A stretch of DNA of 64,000 nt from DATLZU01 sp035573855 (GCA_035573855.1 DATLZU010000034.1:60059-124058), one strand, 5' to 3'; counted from the stretch's first letter, positions 51,108-61,405 are shown. Notes: generated by a model not told the origin, from the letters alone. Made by a program: numbers and translations.

Positions 51108-54100
51108 ATGGCAGAGCAACGAAATGATGGGTATGTGTTACATCCATCGGGACAATTGAGCCGAGGAGCGGTGCTGGACGTTGGCCTGAAATGCGTCCAC
51201 TCCTGCAAGTTCTGCTATTGGAGCTATCTCGACGGATCGGACGATCAGTTCCGGGGTATGCGTCGGGCAAAGTTCCGATCGCTAGAGGACTGCAAGGAGA
51301 TCCTGCGGCGTCTCAAGGCCAACGGGTTCGTGAATTTCGACATCACCGGCGGAGAACCCACCCTGCATCCGGATATCATTGAAATTACGCGTTATGCCCA
51401 TCAGGACCTCGGGCTGAAGGGCCGAATCATCACTCTCGGTCAGTACCTGATGCGGCGCATGTCGAACTGCAGGCGTGACCGTTTGATCGACGACTTGCTC
51501 GATACAGGGCTAGTCAATTTTCTCTTCTCCATGCATGCCGTGGAGACCGGACTTTTCGAAAAGCTCACTGGAGCGTCCTGGGCTAAGCAGAAACAGGCGA
51601 TGGATTACCTCGATGAGCAGGGCTTCCAGTACACGACCAATACGGTGGTCATGGAATGGAATTACCGGCACCTGCCTGACATTGCGCGGGAAATCATCGA
51701 GCACCGGATTTACCTGTGCAATTTCATCATCATGAATGCCTATTACGAATGGAACCGTGATGGCAGGGCCATGGGCATCCAGGCGCAATATTCAGCTATT
51801 CATCCGTATCTCAGAGAGGCTGTCGACTATCTCGAATCGCACGATGTCGCGGTGAACATCCGATATGCCCCGCTTTGCACAATGCGAGGGATGGAGAAAA
51901 ACCTGGTGGGTGTGGTCGGGGTGCGCTACGACCCGTACGAATGGATGAACGCGGGCGGACACCAGGGCGGTGGACCGGAACAATGTGCGGCCAGAATTCC
52001 TGTGCTGGAAGGCGGGCTTGAGGCCGATTTCCAATACCGAGATATTCGGCAGACGCTAGACAACGGTCTGCGCATCATCGGTGTGCGGGGACAGAACCTC
52101 AAGTTGTTCCCCGAGGTCTGCGCTACCTGCAGCGCACGGCCGGTCTGCGACGGCGTCGACCCCAATTACCTTCAACATCACGGCGCCTCCGAATTCATTC
52201 CCTACACGGAGCCGCAGGGGACTCTCCTGCACAAAGACCGTCTGACCTACTCCATGCCCTTTTTCGTTAAAACGGAGCCGTACGCGAACATGCAGGCGAT
52301 AGTGAAACAGGCCTTTGCCGACTGGCGTAAGAGTCGACAGCCAAGGGCAGTCCTGGCTGATCCTGCGCTCCGGGGAGACAGACCAGGCGTCCAAGCTGAT
52401 CCGTTCCTCTCCGTGATTGTGCCGACCTACAACCGGAGCGCGGTCCTTCGGAAGACGCTCCAGGCGTATGCCGCTCAGACGTGGCCTGCAGCTCGCTTTG
52501 AGGTTATCGTTGTCGATGACGGTTCGGGGGATCAGACCGAAGCGGTAGCGACAAGCCCGATATGGCCGTTTCGTGTGATGTTTATCCGACAGGAACACGG
52601 AGGCGCAAACGCCGCCCGAAACCGGGGGATCGCAGCGGCGTCAGGCGACATCGTGCTCTTGACAGGCGATGACATGGTTCCGGCGCCGGACTTCCTCCAA
52701 GGGCATGCCGAGTTTCACCGTCGGCATCCTGACTACCAAGATGCGCTGCTCGGCGGCATCGAGTGGTTCCCGGAGATTGAGATCACCCCGCTCATGCGCT
52801 ATGTCGTCTCGCCGGAGGGAGGACAGCAGTTTTCCCTGCACTTGGCACGGGACGGGCGAGCCGACTTCCGCACATTTTACACGTGCAATGTGTCGGTCAA
52901 GCGCCGGTTGCTCGCGACTCAGAATCCGGTTTTCGATCCCGCGTTCCGCTATCCCGCGTATGACGATGTGGAGTTGGGGTATCGATTGCAGAAAGCCGGC
53001 ATGCGCCTCCACTATCGACCGCAGGTCGTTGCCTACCACAATCACCCTCTCACGATTGACGACTTTGCCCGCAAGATGCGCCAGGCCGGCTGCATGGCCA
53101 TCGTGTTGGCCCAAAAACATCCCGAGTTAGAGACCTCGTTTTTGAGACTGAACGATCTCCTGAGCCGGCTGGACCGCTATAGCGAGGATCTTGCCGCCTC
53201 GCTGCGGTTGACCCTTGCCGAACTGGAAAAGGTCCATGTCGCCACATTGGCGACTCTACGCCTGAACGGCCGGTCCTTTGATGCGATCTATGCCGAGCGG
53301 GTGTTGCATCCCGTGTACGGGGCGTTTTTCGCAACCATGTATGCGCTGGGGGTTGCGGACGCTGTTCAGGCGGTTCCGCAGAGACAAGAGGTCCGGTACG
53401 AGAGAAGCCTGCCCGCTTGCTCGATCGACTCAGCAACGCCGCCCAGCAACGGCGGCATAGAACCTGCCGAGGACCGTTCTCGATCTCAGCCGTCAGAGGG
53501 CAATCCTGAGGTGCCGATGCCGCCGCAGAAAACGATCGTCCCTGGACCGAGCCCGGCTTTCCGAGGACGGAGGTTGCCAAGAAAGGGGCAACCGTTCGGC
53601 ATCAACCTCATCGGCTATCTCAGCGGAAATCTGGGGCTCGGTGTGTTTGCCCGACATGTGCTGCGCCTGTTGCTCGATCGGAATATTCCCGTCGCGGCGG
53701 TGGACCTGGATCCCGGCTGCGGTCGGGCTCAAGCCGATCGGACTTACAGTCATTTGTTCGCCAAGAGTTTGGATGAGTGTCGCTATCCGCTCACGCTGTT
53801 CGCGCTGAATGGCGAGTCCCTTGCCAGGGTGCCGCCCCACGTGCTTGAGGCATTGGCGGCCCACAGCCTGTTGACCGCCCTGCCGTTTTGGGAATTGCCT
53901 GTCCTGCCTCCCGCGTGGCTCGGCCCGCTGCAGCGCTTGGATGCGCTGGCAGCGCCCAGCGACTTTGTGCGGTCGGCGTTGGAGAACGCAATCGCTGGGA
54001 TTCCGATTGTCCGCGCTCATGTGCCGATCCGCCTGCCGGAGTCCATTGCTCCGGATCGGCAGAAATTTGGACTGCCCGAGACGGCGTTCGTGCTGCTGGC

Positions 54101-56396
54101 GTGTTTTGAACCCCACAGCGATCCGGTCCGCAAAAATCCCCAAGGGGCGATCGAGGCGTTTCGGTCGGCCTGGCCGGACGATCCGTCGGTTCGGTTAGTG
54201 GTGAAGGTTAACAACGCGGCGGTAGGCGAGCGCGCGCATCCGGTGATGGAACACTTGCGCAAGGAAGCCGGCCGGGATCCGAGACTCATCCTTCTGGATC
54301 GGCCGTTACCCTACCGCGAGGTGCTGGAGCTGCTGGCGAGCATCGATGTGTTCGTGTCTCTGCACCGTGCGGAAGGGTTCGGCTTGCCGATGTTCGAAGC
54401 GATGGCGCTGGGCAAGCCGGTCGTGGCCACGGCGTGGTCGGGCAACATGTCGTTTATGACCTATGACGCTGCGTGCCTGGTCGGGTATCAATGGCGGCCG
54501 GTGCAGGGGTCGTTGCCGGTCTATCGACCGGAGTACCTGGGGCGAGACTGTCACTGGGCGGAACCGTCGATCCCCGAGGCGGTTGCCTGGCTGGACCGGC
54601 TGCGTCGCGATCCCGAGCTTTGTGCGGCGATCGGGGAACGCGCAAAGGCGCGGGTGAACGACTACAACGCGGCGGCCCAGCGAGGACAATGGATTGAAGA
54701 GTTGGCCGCCATTGTCGCGGCGCGCGAACGAGGAATCGGGGGGAGCACCGCTTGGAAACCCTCGCCTGCAACGGCGTCCGACGCGACGTTCGAGTGCTCC
54801 ATCATCATTCCCGTGTGCAACAAGGCGGAATTGACCGCTAATTGCCTCACGGCGTTGGCCCGCCACACGCAACACGCGAGCTACGAAGTGATCCTTGTGG
54901 ACAACGGGTCGACGGACGAAACGCCCTCCTTGCTGGCGAGCCTGGGGGGGGATGTCCAAGTGATCCGCAACGCCGAGAATCTGGGGTTTGTGAAGGCGTG
55001 CAATCAGGGGGCCAAGGCGGCGAGGGGCCGCTACCTGGTGTTCCTGAACAACGACACGATGCCACAACCGGGCTGGCTCGATGCGCTGGTCCGCGAGGTT
55101 GAGGAACATGCGGATGTTGCCGTAGTGGGGAGCAAGCTCTTGTATCCCAATGACACGGTCCAGCACGCCGGGGTGGCGATCTCGCGTCAGGACGGGATTC
55201 CCTATCACCTGTACCAGGGGTTCCCTGCCGATGCGCCGGCGGTGAATCGGCGGCGCGACCTGCAATGTGTCACAGCGGTTTGCATGCTGATTCGCCGCGA
55301 GATCTTCCTGACCGTAGGCGGATTTGACGAAGGGTATCGAAACGGGTTCGAGGGCATCGATCTGTGTTTGAAAGTCCGTGAACGCGGCCATCGCGTGGTG
55401 TATCAACCGCACAGCGTTGTGATCCACCTCGCAGAACAGACGCCGGGCAGAAACGTCCACGACCATGAAAATATGGACCGGTTCCTTGAACGTTGGGGAA
55501 CGCGATGGCGGTTGGCGGATGAAGACCTGCTCGCCTTCGAGGACGGATTTTGTTGCGACCATCTCTCGCCGCACCTTGTGCGCTGGCGCTCTCTGGCAAG
55601 CGACCTGGAACGCGATGCCTGGCGGTATGTGGCCGATGTTCAGCGCGCGTTACAGCGGCGAGACGACGAGACGGTTCGGCGGTTGATTCGACAACCCGGG
55701 CGTTGGCCGGCCGATCCCGCGGTATTGCGCTGGGGAGCAGCGGTGGCCAAGGCACTCGAGGAGACGGAGGCCGCGGGATTGTTCTGGCAGCGGCTGCTCC
55801 TCCTTTGTGAAGACGCCGATGCGCGCTTGGGCTTAGCCAGGCAAGCGATCGTCGATGGCCGACTGGAAGAGGCGCAACGTCATCTTGACCACCTTCCGCC
55901 CCATGCGGTGAACGGCGGAGAGGTCTATCTGGTACGCGGTGTGCTGGCGATGCAACGTCAGGCGTTCAGCGACGCGGCGGAAGCCTTTGAGGCCGCTCGA
56001 GCTCACGGCGCGAACCAGCGCAGAGCCGTCATGGGGCTGGGCATGGCCGCATTGGGAGCGGGCCAGATCGAGCGAAGTTGGGACGCGTTTCTCGCCGTCT
56101 TGAAACAGGAGCCGGATGACGCAGAAGCGGTGCACTGGCTGCTCCGGGCTGGCGCGGCGCTCGGCCGCTGGAAAGCCTTGGCAGAGGTGTTGGCTCGATT
56201 TGTCGATCGCAATCCCGGTGACCTGACCACACGGTTCGCACTGGCAAGCGTCTTGCTCCGGGACGGGCGGGTCGCAGAAGCTCGGCGAGAGGAACAGGTG
56301 CTGCAACTGCTCGATCCGCAATATGAGGGACTCGATGAGTTAACACGGGCGCTCGACGGACACCCGTTGTGCGCTCCCTCGAGCGTGTCCGGATGA
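51108..56396 (+). CDS. Radical SAM-glycosyltransferase megaprotein (rSAM-GT2-GT4-GT2-TPR)
   Basis: Single continuous frame of about 1762 aa. Residues about 20-390: radical SAM domain with CX3CX2C at Cys29/33/36, the TGGEPTLHP motif, and a SPASM/Twitch-like CX2CX5C cluster near 338-347. About 433-755: a GT2 glycosyltransferase (FLSVIVPTYNRSAVLRKTLQ, VVDDGSGD, PAYDDVELGYRLQ). About 780-825: low-complexity linker. About 825-1210: a GT4/GT-B enzyme (GYLSGNLGLGVFARHVL, LHRAEGFGLPMFEAMALGKPVV). About 1225-1490: a second GT2 (CSIIIPVCNKAELTANCL, LVDNGSTDETPSLL, FLNNDTMPQPGW). About 1500-1760: TPR-like repeats. The start at 51108 has AGGAGAGG upstream; ATG 51084 is possible. It overlaps the next GT gene by 4 bases and lies in the block before flagellin, so glycan assembly on flagellin or surface sugar is likely; the radical SAM substrate is unknown. 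Confidence 0.88.
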   Translation: MAEQRNDGYVLHPSGQLSRGAVLDVGLKCVHSCKFCYWSYLDGSDDQFRGMRRAKFRSLEDCKEILRRLKANGFVNFDITGGEPTLHPDIIEITRYAHQDLGLKGRIITLGQYLMRRMSNCRRDRLIDDLLDTGLVNFLFSMHAVETGLFEKLTGASWAKQKQAMDYLDEQGFQYTTNTVVMEWNYRHLPDIAREIIEHRIYLCNFIIMNAYYEWNRDGRAMGIQAQYSAIHPYLREAVDYLESHDVAVNIRYAPLCTMRGMEKNLVGVVGVRYDPYEWMNAGGHQGGGPEQCAARIPVLEGGLEADFQYRDIRQTLDNGLRIIGVRGQNLKLFPEVCATCSARPVCDGVDPNYLQHHGASEFIPYTEPQGTLLHKDRLTYSMPFFVKTEPYANMQAIVKQAFADWRKSRQPRAVLADPALRGDRPGVQADPFLSVIVPTYNRSAVLRKTLQAYAAQTWPAARFEVIVVDDGSGDQTEAVATSPIWPFRVMFIRQEHGGANAARNRGIAAASGDIVLLTGDDMVPAPDFLQGHAEFHRRHPDYQDALLGGIEWFPEIEITPLMRYVVSPEGGQQFSLHLARDGRADFRTFYTCNVSVKRRLLATQNPVFDPAFRYPAYDDVELGYRLQKAGMRLHYRPQVVAYHNHPLTIDDFARKMRQAGCMAIVLAQKHPELETSFLRLNDLLSRLDRYSEDLAASLRLTLAELEKVHVATLATLRLNGRSFDAIYAERVLHPVYGAFFATMYALGVADAVQAVPQRQEVRYERSLPACSIDSATPPSNGGIEPAEDRSRSQPSEGNPEVPMPPQKTIVPGPSPAFRGRRLPRKGQPFGINLIGYLSGNLGLGVFARHVLRLLLDRNIPVAAVDLDPGCGRAQADRTYSHLFAKSLDECRYPLTLFALNGESLARVPPHVLEALAAHSLLTALPFWELPVLPPAWLGPLQRLDALAAPSDFVRSALENAIAGIPIVRAHVPIRLPESIAPDRQKFGLPETAFVLLACFEPHSDPVRKNPQGAIEAFRSAWPDDPSVRLVVKVNNAAVGERAHPVMEHLRKEAGRDPRLILLDRPLPYREVLELLASIDVFVSLHRAEGFGLPMFEAMALGKPVVATAWSGNMSFMTYDAACLVGYQWRPVQGSLPVYRPEYLGRDCHWAEPSIPEAVAWLDRLRRDPELCAAIGERAKARVNDYNAAAQRGQWIEELAAIVAARERGIGGSTAWKPSPATASDATFECSIIIPVCNKAELTANCLTALARHTQHASYEVILVDNGSTDETPSLLASLGGDVQVIRNAENLGFVKACNQGAKAARGRYLVFLNNDTMPQPGWLDALVREVEEHADVAVVGSKLLYPNDTVQHAGVAISRQDGIPYHLYQGFPADAPAVNRRRDLQCVTAVCMLIRREIFLTVGGFDEGYRNGFEGIDLCLKVRERGHRVVYQPHSVVIHLAEQTPGRNVHDHENMDRFLERWGTRWRLADEDLLAFEDGFCCDHLSPHLVRWRSLASDLERDAWRYVADVQRALQRRDDETVRRLIRQPGRWPADPAVLRWGAAVAKALEETEAAGLFWQRLLLLCEDADARLGLARQAIVDGRLEEAQRHLDHLPPHAVNGGEVYLVRGVLAMQRQAFSDAAEAFEAARAHGANQRRAVMGLGMAALGAGQIERSWDAFLAVLKQEPDDAEAVHWLLRAGAALGRWKALAEVLARFVDRNPGDLTTRFALASVLLRDGRVAEARREEQVLQLLDPQYEGLDELTRALDGHPLCAPSSVSG

Positions 56397-57613
56397 GCGC
56401 TCCGGTCTCTCGCGCCGTGCTGCTTCAACTCGCCCGTCTCGGGGACCTGGTCCAATCGCTCCCGGTGATCGCGGCGCTGAAAGCCGGCGGCATCGGCTCG
56501 CTGGACCTGGTGTGCCCCGCTCCGTTCGCGCCTCTCGCCTCGCTGTTTTCCCAGATCGATCGGGTGCTGCCCTGGGATGGGCTCAAATGGCGGACTTGGG
56601 CGGATCTCTGGAAACGGGCGCCGGACGCCGTCGTGGACGAGGTGAACGCCTACATCCGGACTCTGACGGATGAGCCCTATCCGGTGGCGTACAACCTCAA
56701 TCAACACCCGCGGGCTGTGCTCGCGGCGTATCTTCTGGCCGATCGTGTCATCGGTCCAGGCGAAGGCGGCCCGCTTCGGAAGGATATGCCGCCCTGGGCG
56801 GCGTACTTGCGCCGGGTCGCGCAGGACCGGTCAGGCAATCGCGTTCATCTGGCCGATGCGTTTTGTGGGCTCTGCAGGGTCCGGGCGACAGGCAGGGCGC
56901 CACACGTGCCGGCGCGCGAGGTTCGCGTTCCAACGGACCTCGAGGCGGTCGGACAAGATGATGGCGTCTGGGTCGCTGTCGTGGTGGGGGCCGGCGATCG
57001 TGATCGTTGTGTTCCGCCGGAAGTGTGGACAACTTGGATCACCGCGCTGCTTGACAGCGAGGAACGGGCGAAAGTCGTGTTGGTCGGGGGACGTGCTGAA
57101 CGCGAGCGGGGCTATGTGATTCAAGATGGTGTGGCGCCGCTGCTGCAAGGTCGAGTCTGGGACGCCGTCGGACGCACCGATGTCCGTGAACTGGCTGGTC
57201 TGCTTTCGCGATGCCACTGGGTGATCGGAGCCGATACGGGGCCGTTGCACCTTGGCGCCGCCACGGGCGCGAAGGCCATGGGTTGGTATTTCGCCAGGGC
57301 TCGAGTCCATGAAACGGGTCCCTACGGCGAAGGCCATTGGGTGTGGCAAGCCGAGGTACCGCTGATGACGGATGACAGGCCTTGCCCTGCTCGAGCACAT
57401 GACCGCCGGTCCAGTGCTCGGTGGCCGGTGAAGGAGAGTGTGGAACTGTTGCTCACAGGCTCTTGTCGCTCCCTCGTGGATGGGTGGTCGCTGTGGCGGA
57501 GTCGACTGGACCGCCTGGGCGCCTATTTCACCGTGGCCAACGGCCCTTCAATCCCGGACCGCAGTCGCGAAGCGATCTGGGAACGCTTGTGCGGTGCGCC
57601 TTGCGTTCAGTGA
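56393..57613 (+). CDS. Glycosyltransferase family 9 (heptosyltransferase-like)
   Basis: GT9-type protein of about 406 aa. The N-terminus LLQLARLGDLVQSLPVIAAL is the typical start of ADP-heptose transferases, and the C-terminal half has VVLVGGRAERE, GRTDVRELAGLLSRCHWVIGADTGPLHLGAA, the nucleotide-sugar binding region. ATG 56393 overlaps the stop of the megaprotein gene (ATGA), so translation is coupled. The middle part is more diverged than in LPS enzymes, and genes for LPS core are absent nearby, so a role in flagellin or surface glycan is more probable (inference). Confidence 0.85.
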   Translation: MSAPVSRAVLLQLARLGDLVQSLPVIAALKAGGIGSLDLVCPAPFAPLASLFSQIDRVLPWDGLKWRTWADLWKRAPDAVVDEVNAYIRTLTDEPYPVAYNLNQHPRAVLAAYLLADRVIGPGEGGPLRKDMPPWAAYLRRVAQDRSGNRVHLADAFCGLCRVRATGRAPHVPAREVRVPTDLEAVGQDDGVWVAVVVGAGDRDRCVPPEVWTTWITALLDSEERAKVVLVGGRAERERGYVIQDGVAPLLQGRVWDAVGRTDVRELAGLLSRCHWVIGADTGPLHLGAATGAKAMGWYFARARVHETGPYGEGHWVWQAEVPLMTDDRPCPARAHDRRSSARWPVKESVELLLTGSCRSLVDGWSLWRSRLDRLGAYFTVANGPSIPDRSREAIWERLCGAPCVQ

Positions 57614-57669
57614 GCGCCGCGTGAGAGGCGACCAGGCCCCGCGCGATGCGTACGGGGACGCGTGACCGT

Positions 57670-59487
57670 ATGAATCCGTTGGACGTCAACTGTGCCCTCC
57701 TTCGTGCACGATGGCCTAGTCTGGCGGCCGAGGTCCGCGAGGCCGGCGGGGGCGTGCTCCAGATTCGACCGGCGAAGAACGGTCTGCCGACTGCGCTCGC
57801 GAATGGCAAATGGATTCACAGCCAGTATGATCCCGTGCGCGAGGCTTCGGTTTGGGCCGAGGCGCAAGGAGCGCAGGTGCAAGCCGGAGAACTCGCTGTC
57901 GTGCTGGGGATCGGCCTGCTCTATCACGTAGAGGCACTGCGAAAACACATGCCCCGTGATTGGAAAGTGGCGGCGGTGGTGCCAAGCCGGCAAGAACTGC
58001 ATGATGCCTTTGGTGCGCGACCGCTGGGCGAGTGGGTCACACAGGTGGACTGGCTGTACGGTTCTCCCGATGACATCGCCGCGCGGTTATCGATGGCGCG
58101 ATCTCCCTTGCGGCTCCTGACCTATGAGCCGGCTGCCGGGCTCCATGACGACTTTCACCGCGCGATCGAACGGTCGTTGCGGCAGCGATTGGCCGCCCAA
58201 GCCGGTGGTCGTTTGCACGTCGCTGTAGTTGGCCCGCTCTACGGCGGATCCCTGCCGATTGCTCGCTACGCCATGGCTGCGCTGGAATCGCTGGGCCATC
58301 AGGTCATGTGGGTTGATCACAGCGCGCACTATGGGGCGTATCGGGTTATGGACGGCCTGAAAGAGGCGCGGCACCGGGCGCTGGTCCAGGGGAAATTTGT
58401 GGAGTCGCTCGGCCTCTACACCGTGAGCCGCCTGGCGGAGGATCCTCCCGACCTGGTGCTGGCCCTTGCACAGGCCCCGCTAGAATTGCCGATTCTCGAG
58501 CATTTGAACCGCAAGCGGTTCGTGACCGCAATGTGGTTCGTCGAAAACTATCGCCATCTGACATACTGGCGTCATCTGGCCCGGGGATACCAGCACTGGT
58601 TCGTCATTCAGAACGGAGCCTGCCGGGAAGCCTTCCGGCAGGCCGGCGCGCAACACGTCGCTTACCTGCCGCTGGCGGCCGATCCCTCCGTCCATCGACC
58701 CCTAGCGTTGACACCTGAGGAAAAAACGGAATTCGGGGCGGATGTGTCGTTCGTCGGGGCTGGCTACGTGAACCGACGGCGGATCCTACCGCTGCTGACT
58801 AAACAGAGCTGGACCTTCAAACTTTGGGGAAACGAGTGGGAGGGTGCGGAAGATTTGAAGCCGGTCCTTCAGCGAGGCGGCCAGCGCATCGAAACGGAGA
58901 CCTGCGTGAAGGTGTTCAACGGCACTCATATCAACCTCAATCTCCATTCGTATACCGGCGAAGGGCTGGATCCGCAGGCGGATTTCGTCAATCCCCGGAC
59001 GTTCGAGCTGGCGGCCTGTGGCACCTTCCAGTTGACGGATCACCGTGCGCTGCTTCCGGCATTGTTCAGTGAGAATGAAATCGCGACGTTCCGGAATACC
59101 GAGGAATTGCTGAGCCAAATCAGCACCTGGCTGCACGAACCGGAAGCGCGGGCCGCGATGGCCCAGGCGGCTAGACGTCGCGTCCTGGTGGAGCATACCT
59201 ATCGCCATCGCATGGAGACTCTCTTGGCCGCGATCGGCGTCAGCCGACCTGATCGGATCGGCGCCATCCTCCGCGGAGAGCGGCAGGCCGGGTACTTGGC
59301 GACGCACTGTTCGACCGATCCGGAGTTGGCGCGGTGGCTCAGGGAATTCCCAAGCGGCCAACGGGTGGAGCTCAAGGAGGTGGCCGCGCGGATTAAAAGC
59401 AAAGGGCCGACGGCGGTCCTGACGCGGGACGAGCTGTTGCTTCTCATGTTGGACGAGTACCGGATGGAAACCAGGGATTTGTTCTGA
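57670..59487 (+). CDS. CgeB-like glycosyltransferase (DUF3880/GT1_2 type)
   Basis: The product (605 aa from ATG 57670; ATG 57646 possible) has an N-terminal region with VVLGIGLLYHVEALRKH, reminiscent of the motility accessory factor (Maf/MAF_flag10) proteins, and then a CgeB-like GT-B module: VGPLYGGSLPIARYAM, FVTAMWFVENYRHLTYWR, DVSFVGAGYVNRRRILPLL and HINLNLHSY, FVNPRTFELAACGTFQLTD. Such modules occur beside flagellin genes in many bacteria. It follows the GT9 gene after 56 bases. Donor and acceptor are unknown. Confidence 0.82.
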   Translation: MNPLDVNCALLRARWPSLAAEVREAGGGVLQIRPAKNGLPTALANGKWIHSQYDPVREASVWAEAQGAQVQAGELAVVLGIGLLYHVEALRKHMPRDWKVAAVVPSRQELHDAFGARPLGEWVTQVDWLYGSPDDIAARLSMARSPLRLLTYEPAAGLHDDFHRAIERSLRQRLAAQAGGRLHVAVVGPLYGGSLPIARYAMAALESLGHQVMWVDHSAHYGAYRVMDGLKEARHRALVQGKFVESLGLYTVSRLAEDPPDLVLALAQAPLELPILEHLNRKRFVTAMWFVENYRHLTYWRHLARGYQHWFVIQNGACREAFRQAGAQHVAYLPLAADPSVHRPLALTPEEKTEFGADVSFVGAGYVNRRRILPLLTKQSWTFKLWGNEWEGAEDLKPVLQRGGQRIETETCVKVFNGTHINLNLHSYTGEGLDPQADFVNPRTFELAACGTFQLTDHRALLPALFSENEIATFRNTEELLSQISTWLHEPEARAAMAQAARRRVLVEHTYRHRMETLLAAIGVSRPDRIGAILRGERQAGYLATHCSTDPELARWLREFPSGQRVELKEVAARIKSKGPTAVLTRDELLLLMLDEYRMETRDLF

Positions 59488-59555
59488 CGCCTAACGCCGG
59501 CCGTGCTCAAGTGACGGGAATAAACACCGGCACGGTGTTGCCGTAGGCTGCCTCG

Positions 59556-61313
59556 ATGGCCACGCAAGTACTGATCATCAATATCACGCGCATGGGTGAT
59601 CTGGTTCAGACCGGCCCGTTGATTGACCGGCTGCATCGGGAACAACCCGGAGTGGCGATCGATCTGGTCGTCGATCGGCGTTTCGCCCCCATGGCGGCCT
59701 TGCTGCCGGGCCTCCGGCATATTGAAGCGTTCGATTTCGAGGGACTTGTCGAGACCTGCCGGGTTATGGCGAAGGACGTCACGGCGCTGTACCGGCAAGT
59801 GGCGGACTGGGCGCAGCCGCTGGTGGAGCGCCGCTATGACCGCGTGATCAACCTCACCTTTAACCGGCGGAGCGGGTTGCTCGCGGCCTGCGTCGGCGCG
59901 CCGGACATCCGCGGCGTCGCCGCGGCCCGAGACGGGACGACCGTCGTGCGCAATCCCTGGATGGGCTATTTCACCGATTTGCATCACTACCGACGCTTCA
60001 ATCGGTTCAATCTGGTCGATCTCTATGCCCTCGGCGGAAGCGGTCACGGACCGTTTGCGCCGCTCTCCTTGCGGGTCGATCCGGCGGCGACGGAGTGGGC
60101 GCGGACTCAGATCCGCGACGCCGGGCGATCGCGACAAGGCGCCGCGGGCAGCTTGCTGGTGCCGCAACGAGAGTCCGTTGACCCTCGCCCGTTGATCGGT
60201 GAACCGGTTGAACCAAGATACTGGGTCGCCGTGCAGGTCGGGGCCAGTGACGTGACGAAAGCCTGGCGCCCCGCCTACTTCGGTCGCGCGATGGCGATCT
60301 TGAGCCGGCACGTACCGGTCGGATTCGTGATGATCGGCGGTCAGGCCGAAACCGATGCGGTGCGCCAAGCGGTGGCCGCATACAAGGCGGCCGAGGGAAG
60401 CGGGCCGCTGCGTGATGTGTCGGGTCAGACAACGGTGGAACAGCTCGTCGCGTTGCTGGCGGAATGCCGGCTCCTGCTGACCAACGATACCGGGCCGATG
60501 CACGCGGCCGTGGCCGTGGGAACTCCGGTCGTCGATATCTCCGTTGGCCATGTGGACTTCCGGGAAACCGGGCCGTATGGGCCGGGCCATTGGGTGGTTC
60601 AGCCGGACATCGCCTGCGCGCCCTGTGGATTCGACCAGGTCTGCCTGCACCACACATGCAAGGAGCACGTCACGTGCGATGACGTCGCCGCCCTTTGCCT
60701 TCACGCGCTCGGTGCAGGTCCGTTCCCGGGGCACATGAGGGGAGTGCGGGTCTACGCCTCGGCGGTCGATGACGATGGGTTGGCAGGTTATCACCTGCGC
60801 GCCGGACGCGAAGACGCGGCGACCCGGTGGTACGGCGAGTTTTGGCGACGCTACTGGTTCGAGGCATTGACGGAGCAGCCGAGCCGACTTGCCCCCACCG
60901 TCGGTCCGGCTCCCGACGCGCCGGAGGTCCGGGCCCTGTTCAAGGAGTTAAAACCCCTGGCGGAAGTGCTGGTCAACCGGGCTGACGCGCTGCCGAGCCT
61001 CTGTCGCCGGTACCCCTTGCCGGTCGAGACCATCCGGGACACGCAAGCCGCGTTGCGGAAGGATCTCCAACGTGCGCTGAAACTCACGGTGGCGTCTCCC
61101 GCGTTCGGTCCGCCCACCGTGGCGTTGGTGCGCGAGACACACAATGCGGAAGAGCAGGGCATCGTCGCCTTGGCCCTCGCGCAGGCGCGCGCCTATGCCA
61201 CTTGGCGAGATCGATTGGCCGAGGTGGCGGCGCAGGTGACTGAGGAGCCCGCGCTCGGTGCTGGTAACAAGCGTGCTGAGACGGAGGGCTGTTACGCGAG
61301 GTATGAAGCGTAA
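59556..61313 (+). CDS. Glycosyltransferase family 9 protein, long form
   Basis: GT9-type protein of 585 aa, larger than the usual 330-400. The N-terminus VLIINITRMGDLVQTGPLIDRL and the core VQVGASDVTKAWRPAYFGRAM, VMIGGQAETDAVRQ, LLTNDTGPMHAAVAVGTPVVDI are typical. A Cys-rich stretch ACAPCGFDQVCLHHTCKEHVTC follows (only first and last Cys are essential to the description), as in some GT9 enzymes, and then about 190 extra residues with no domain I recognise. It is the last gene of the glycosyltransferase block. Confidence 0.85.
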   Translation: MATQVLIINITRMGDLVQTGPLIDRLHREQPGVAIDLVVDRRFAPMAALLPGLRHIEAFDFEGLVETCRVMAKDVTALYRQVADWAQPLVERRYDRVINLTFNRRSGLLAACVGAPDIRGVAAARDGTTVVRNPWMGYFTDLHHYRRFNRFNLVDLYALGGSGHGPFAPLSLRVDPAATEWARTQIRDAGRSRQGAAGSLLVPQRESVDPRPLIGEPVEPRYWVAVQVGASDVTKAWRPAYFGRAMAILSRHVPVGFVMIGGQAETDAVRQAVAAYKAAEGSGPLRDVSGQTTVEQLVALLAECRLLLTNDTGPMHAAVAVGTPVVDISVGHVDFRETGPYGPGHWVVQPDIACAPCGFDQVCLHHTCKEHVTCDDVAALCLHALGAGPFPGHMRGVRVYASAVDDDGLAGYHLRAGREDAATRWYGEFWRRYWFEALTEQPSRLAPTVGPAPDAPEVRALFKELKPLAEVLVNRADALPSLCRRYPLPVETIRDTQAALRKDLQRALKLTVASPAFGPPTVALVRETHNAEEQGIVALALAQARAYATWRDRLAEVAAQVTEEPALGAGNKRAETEGCYARYEA

Positions 61314-61405
61314 AACGCCTTCGGCAATGTGAGTCCGATGAGAATGAGAACCCAACGATCCACGATCGAGTCTTGACGACGAGGTTCAACCGAGGAGGTG
61401 CCGCG

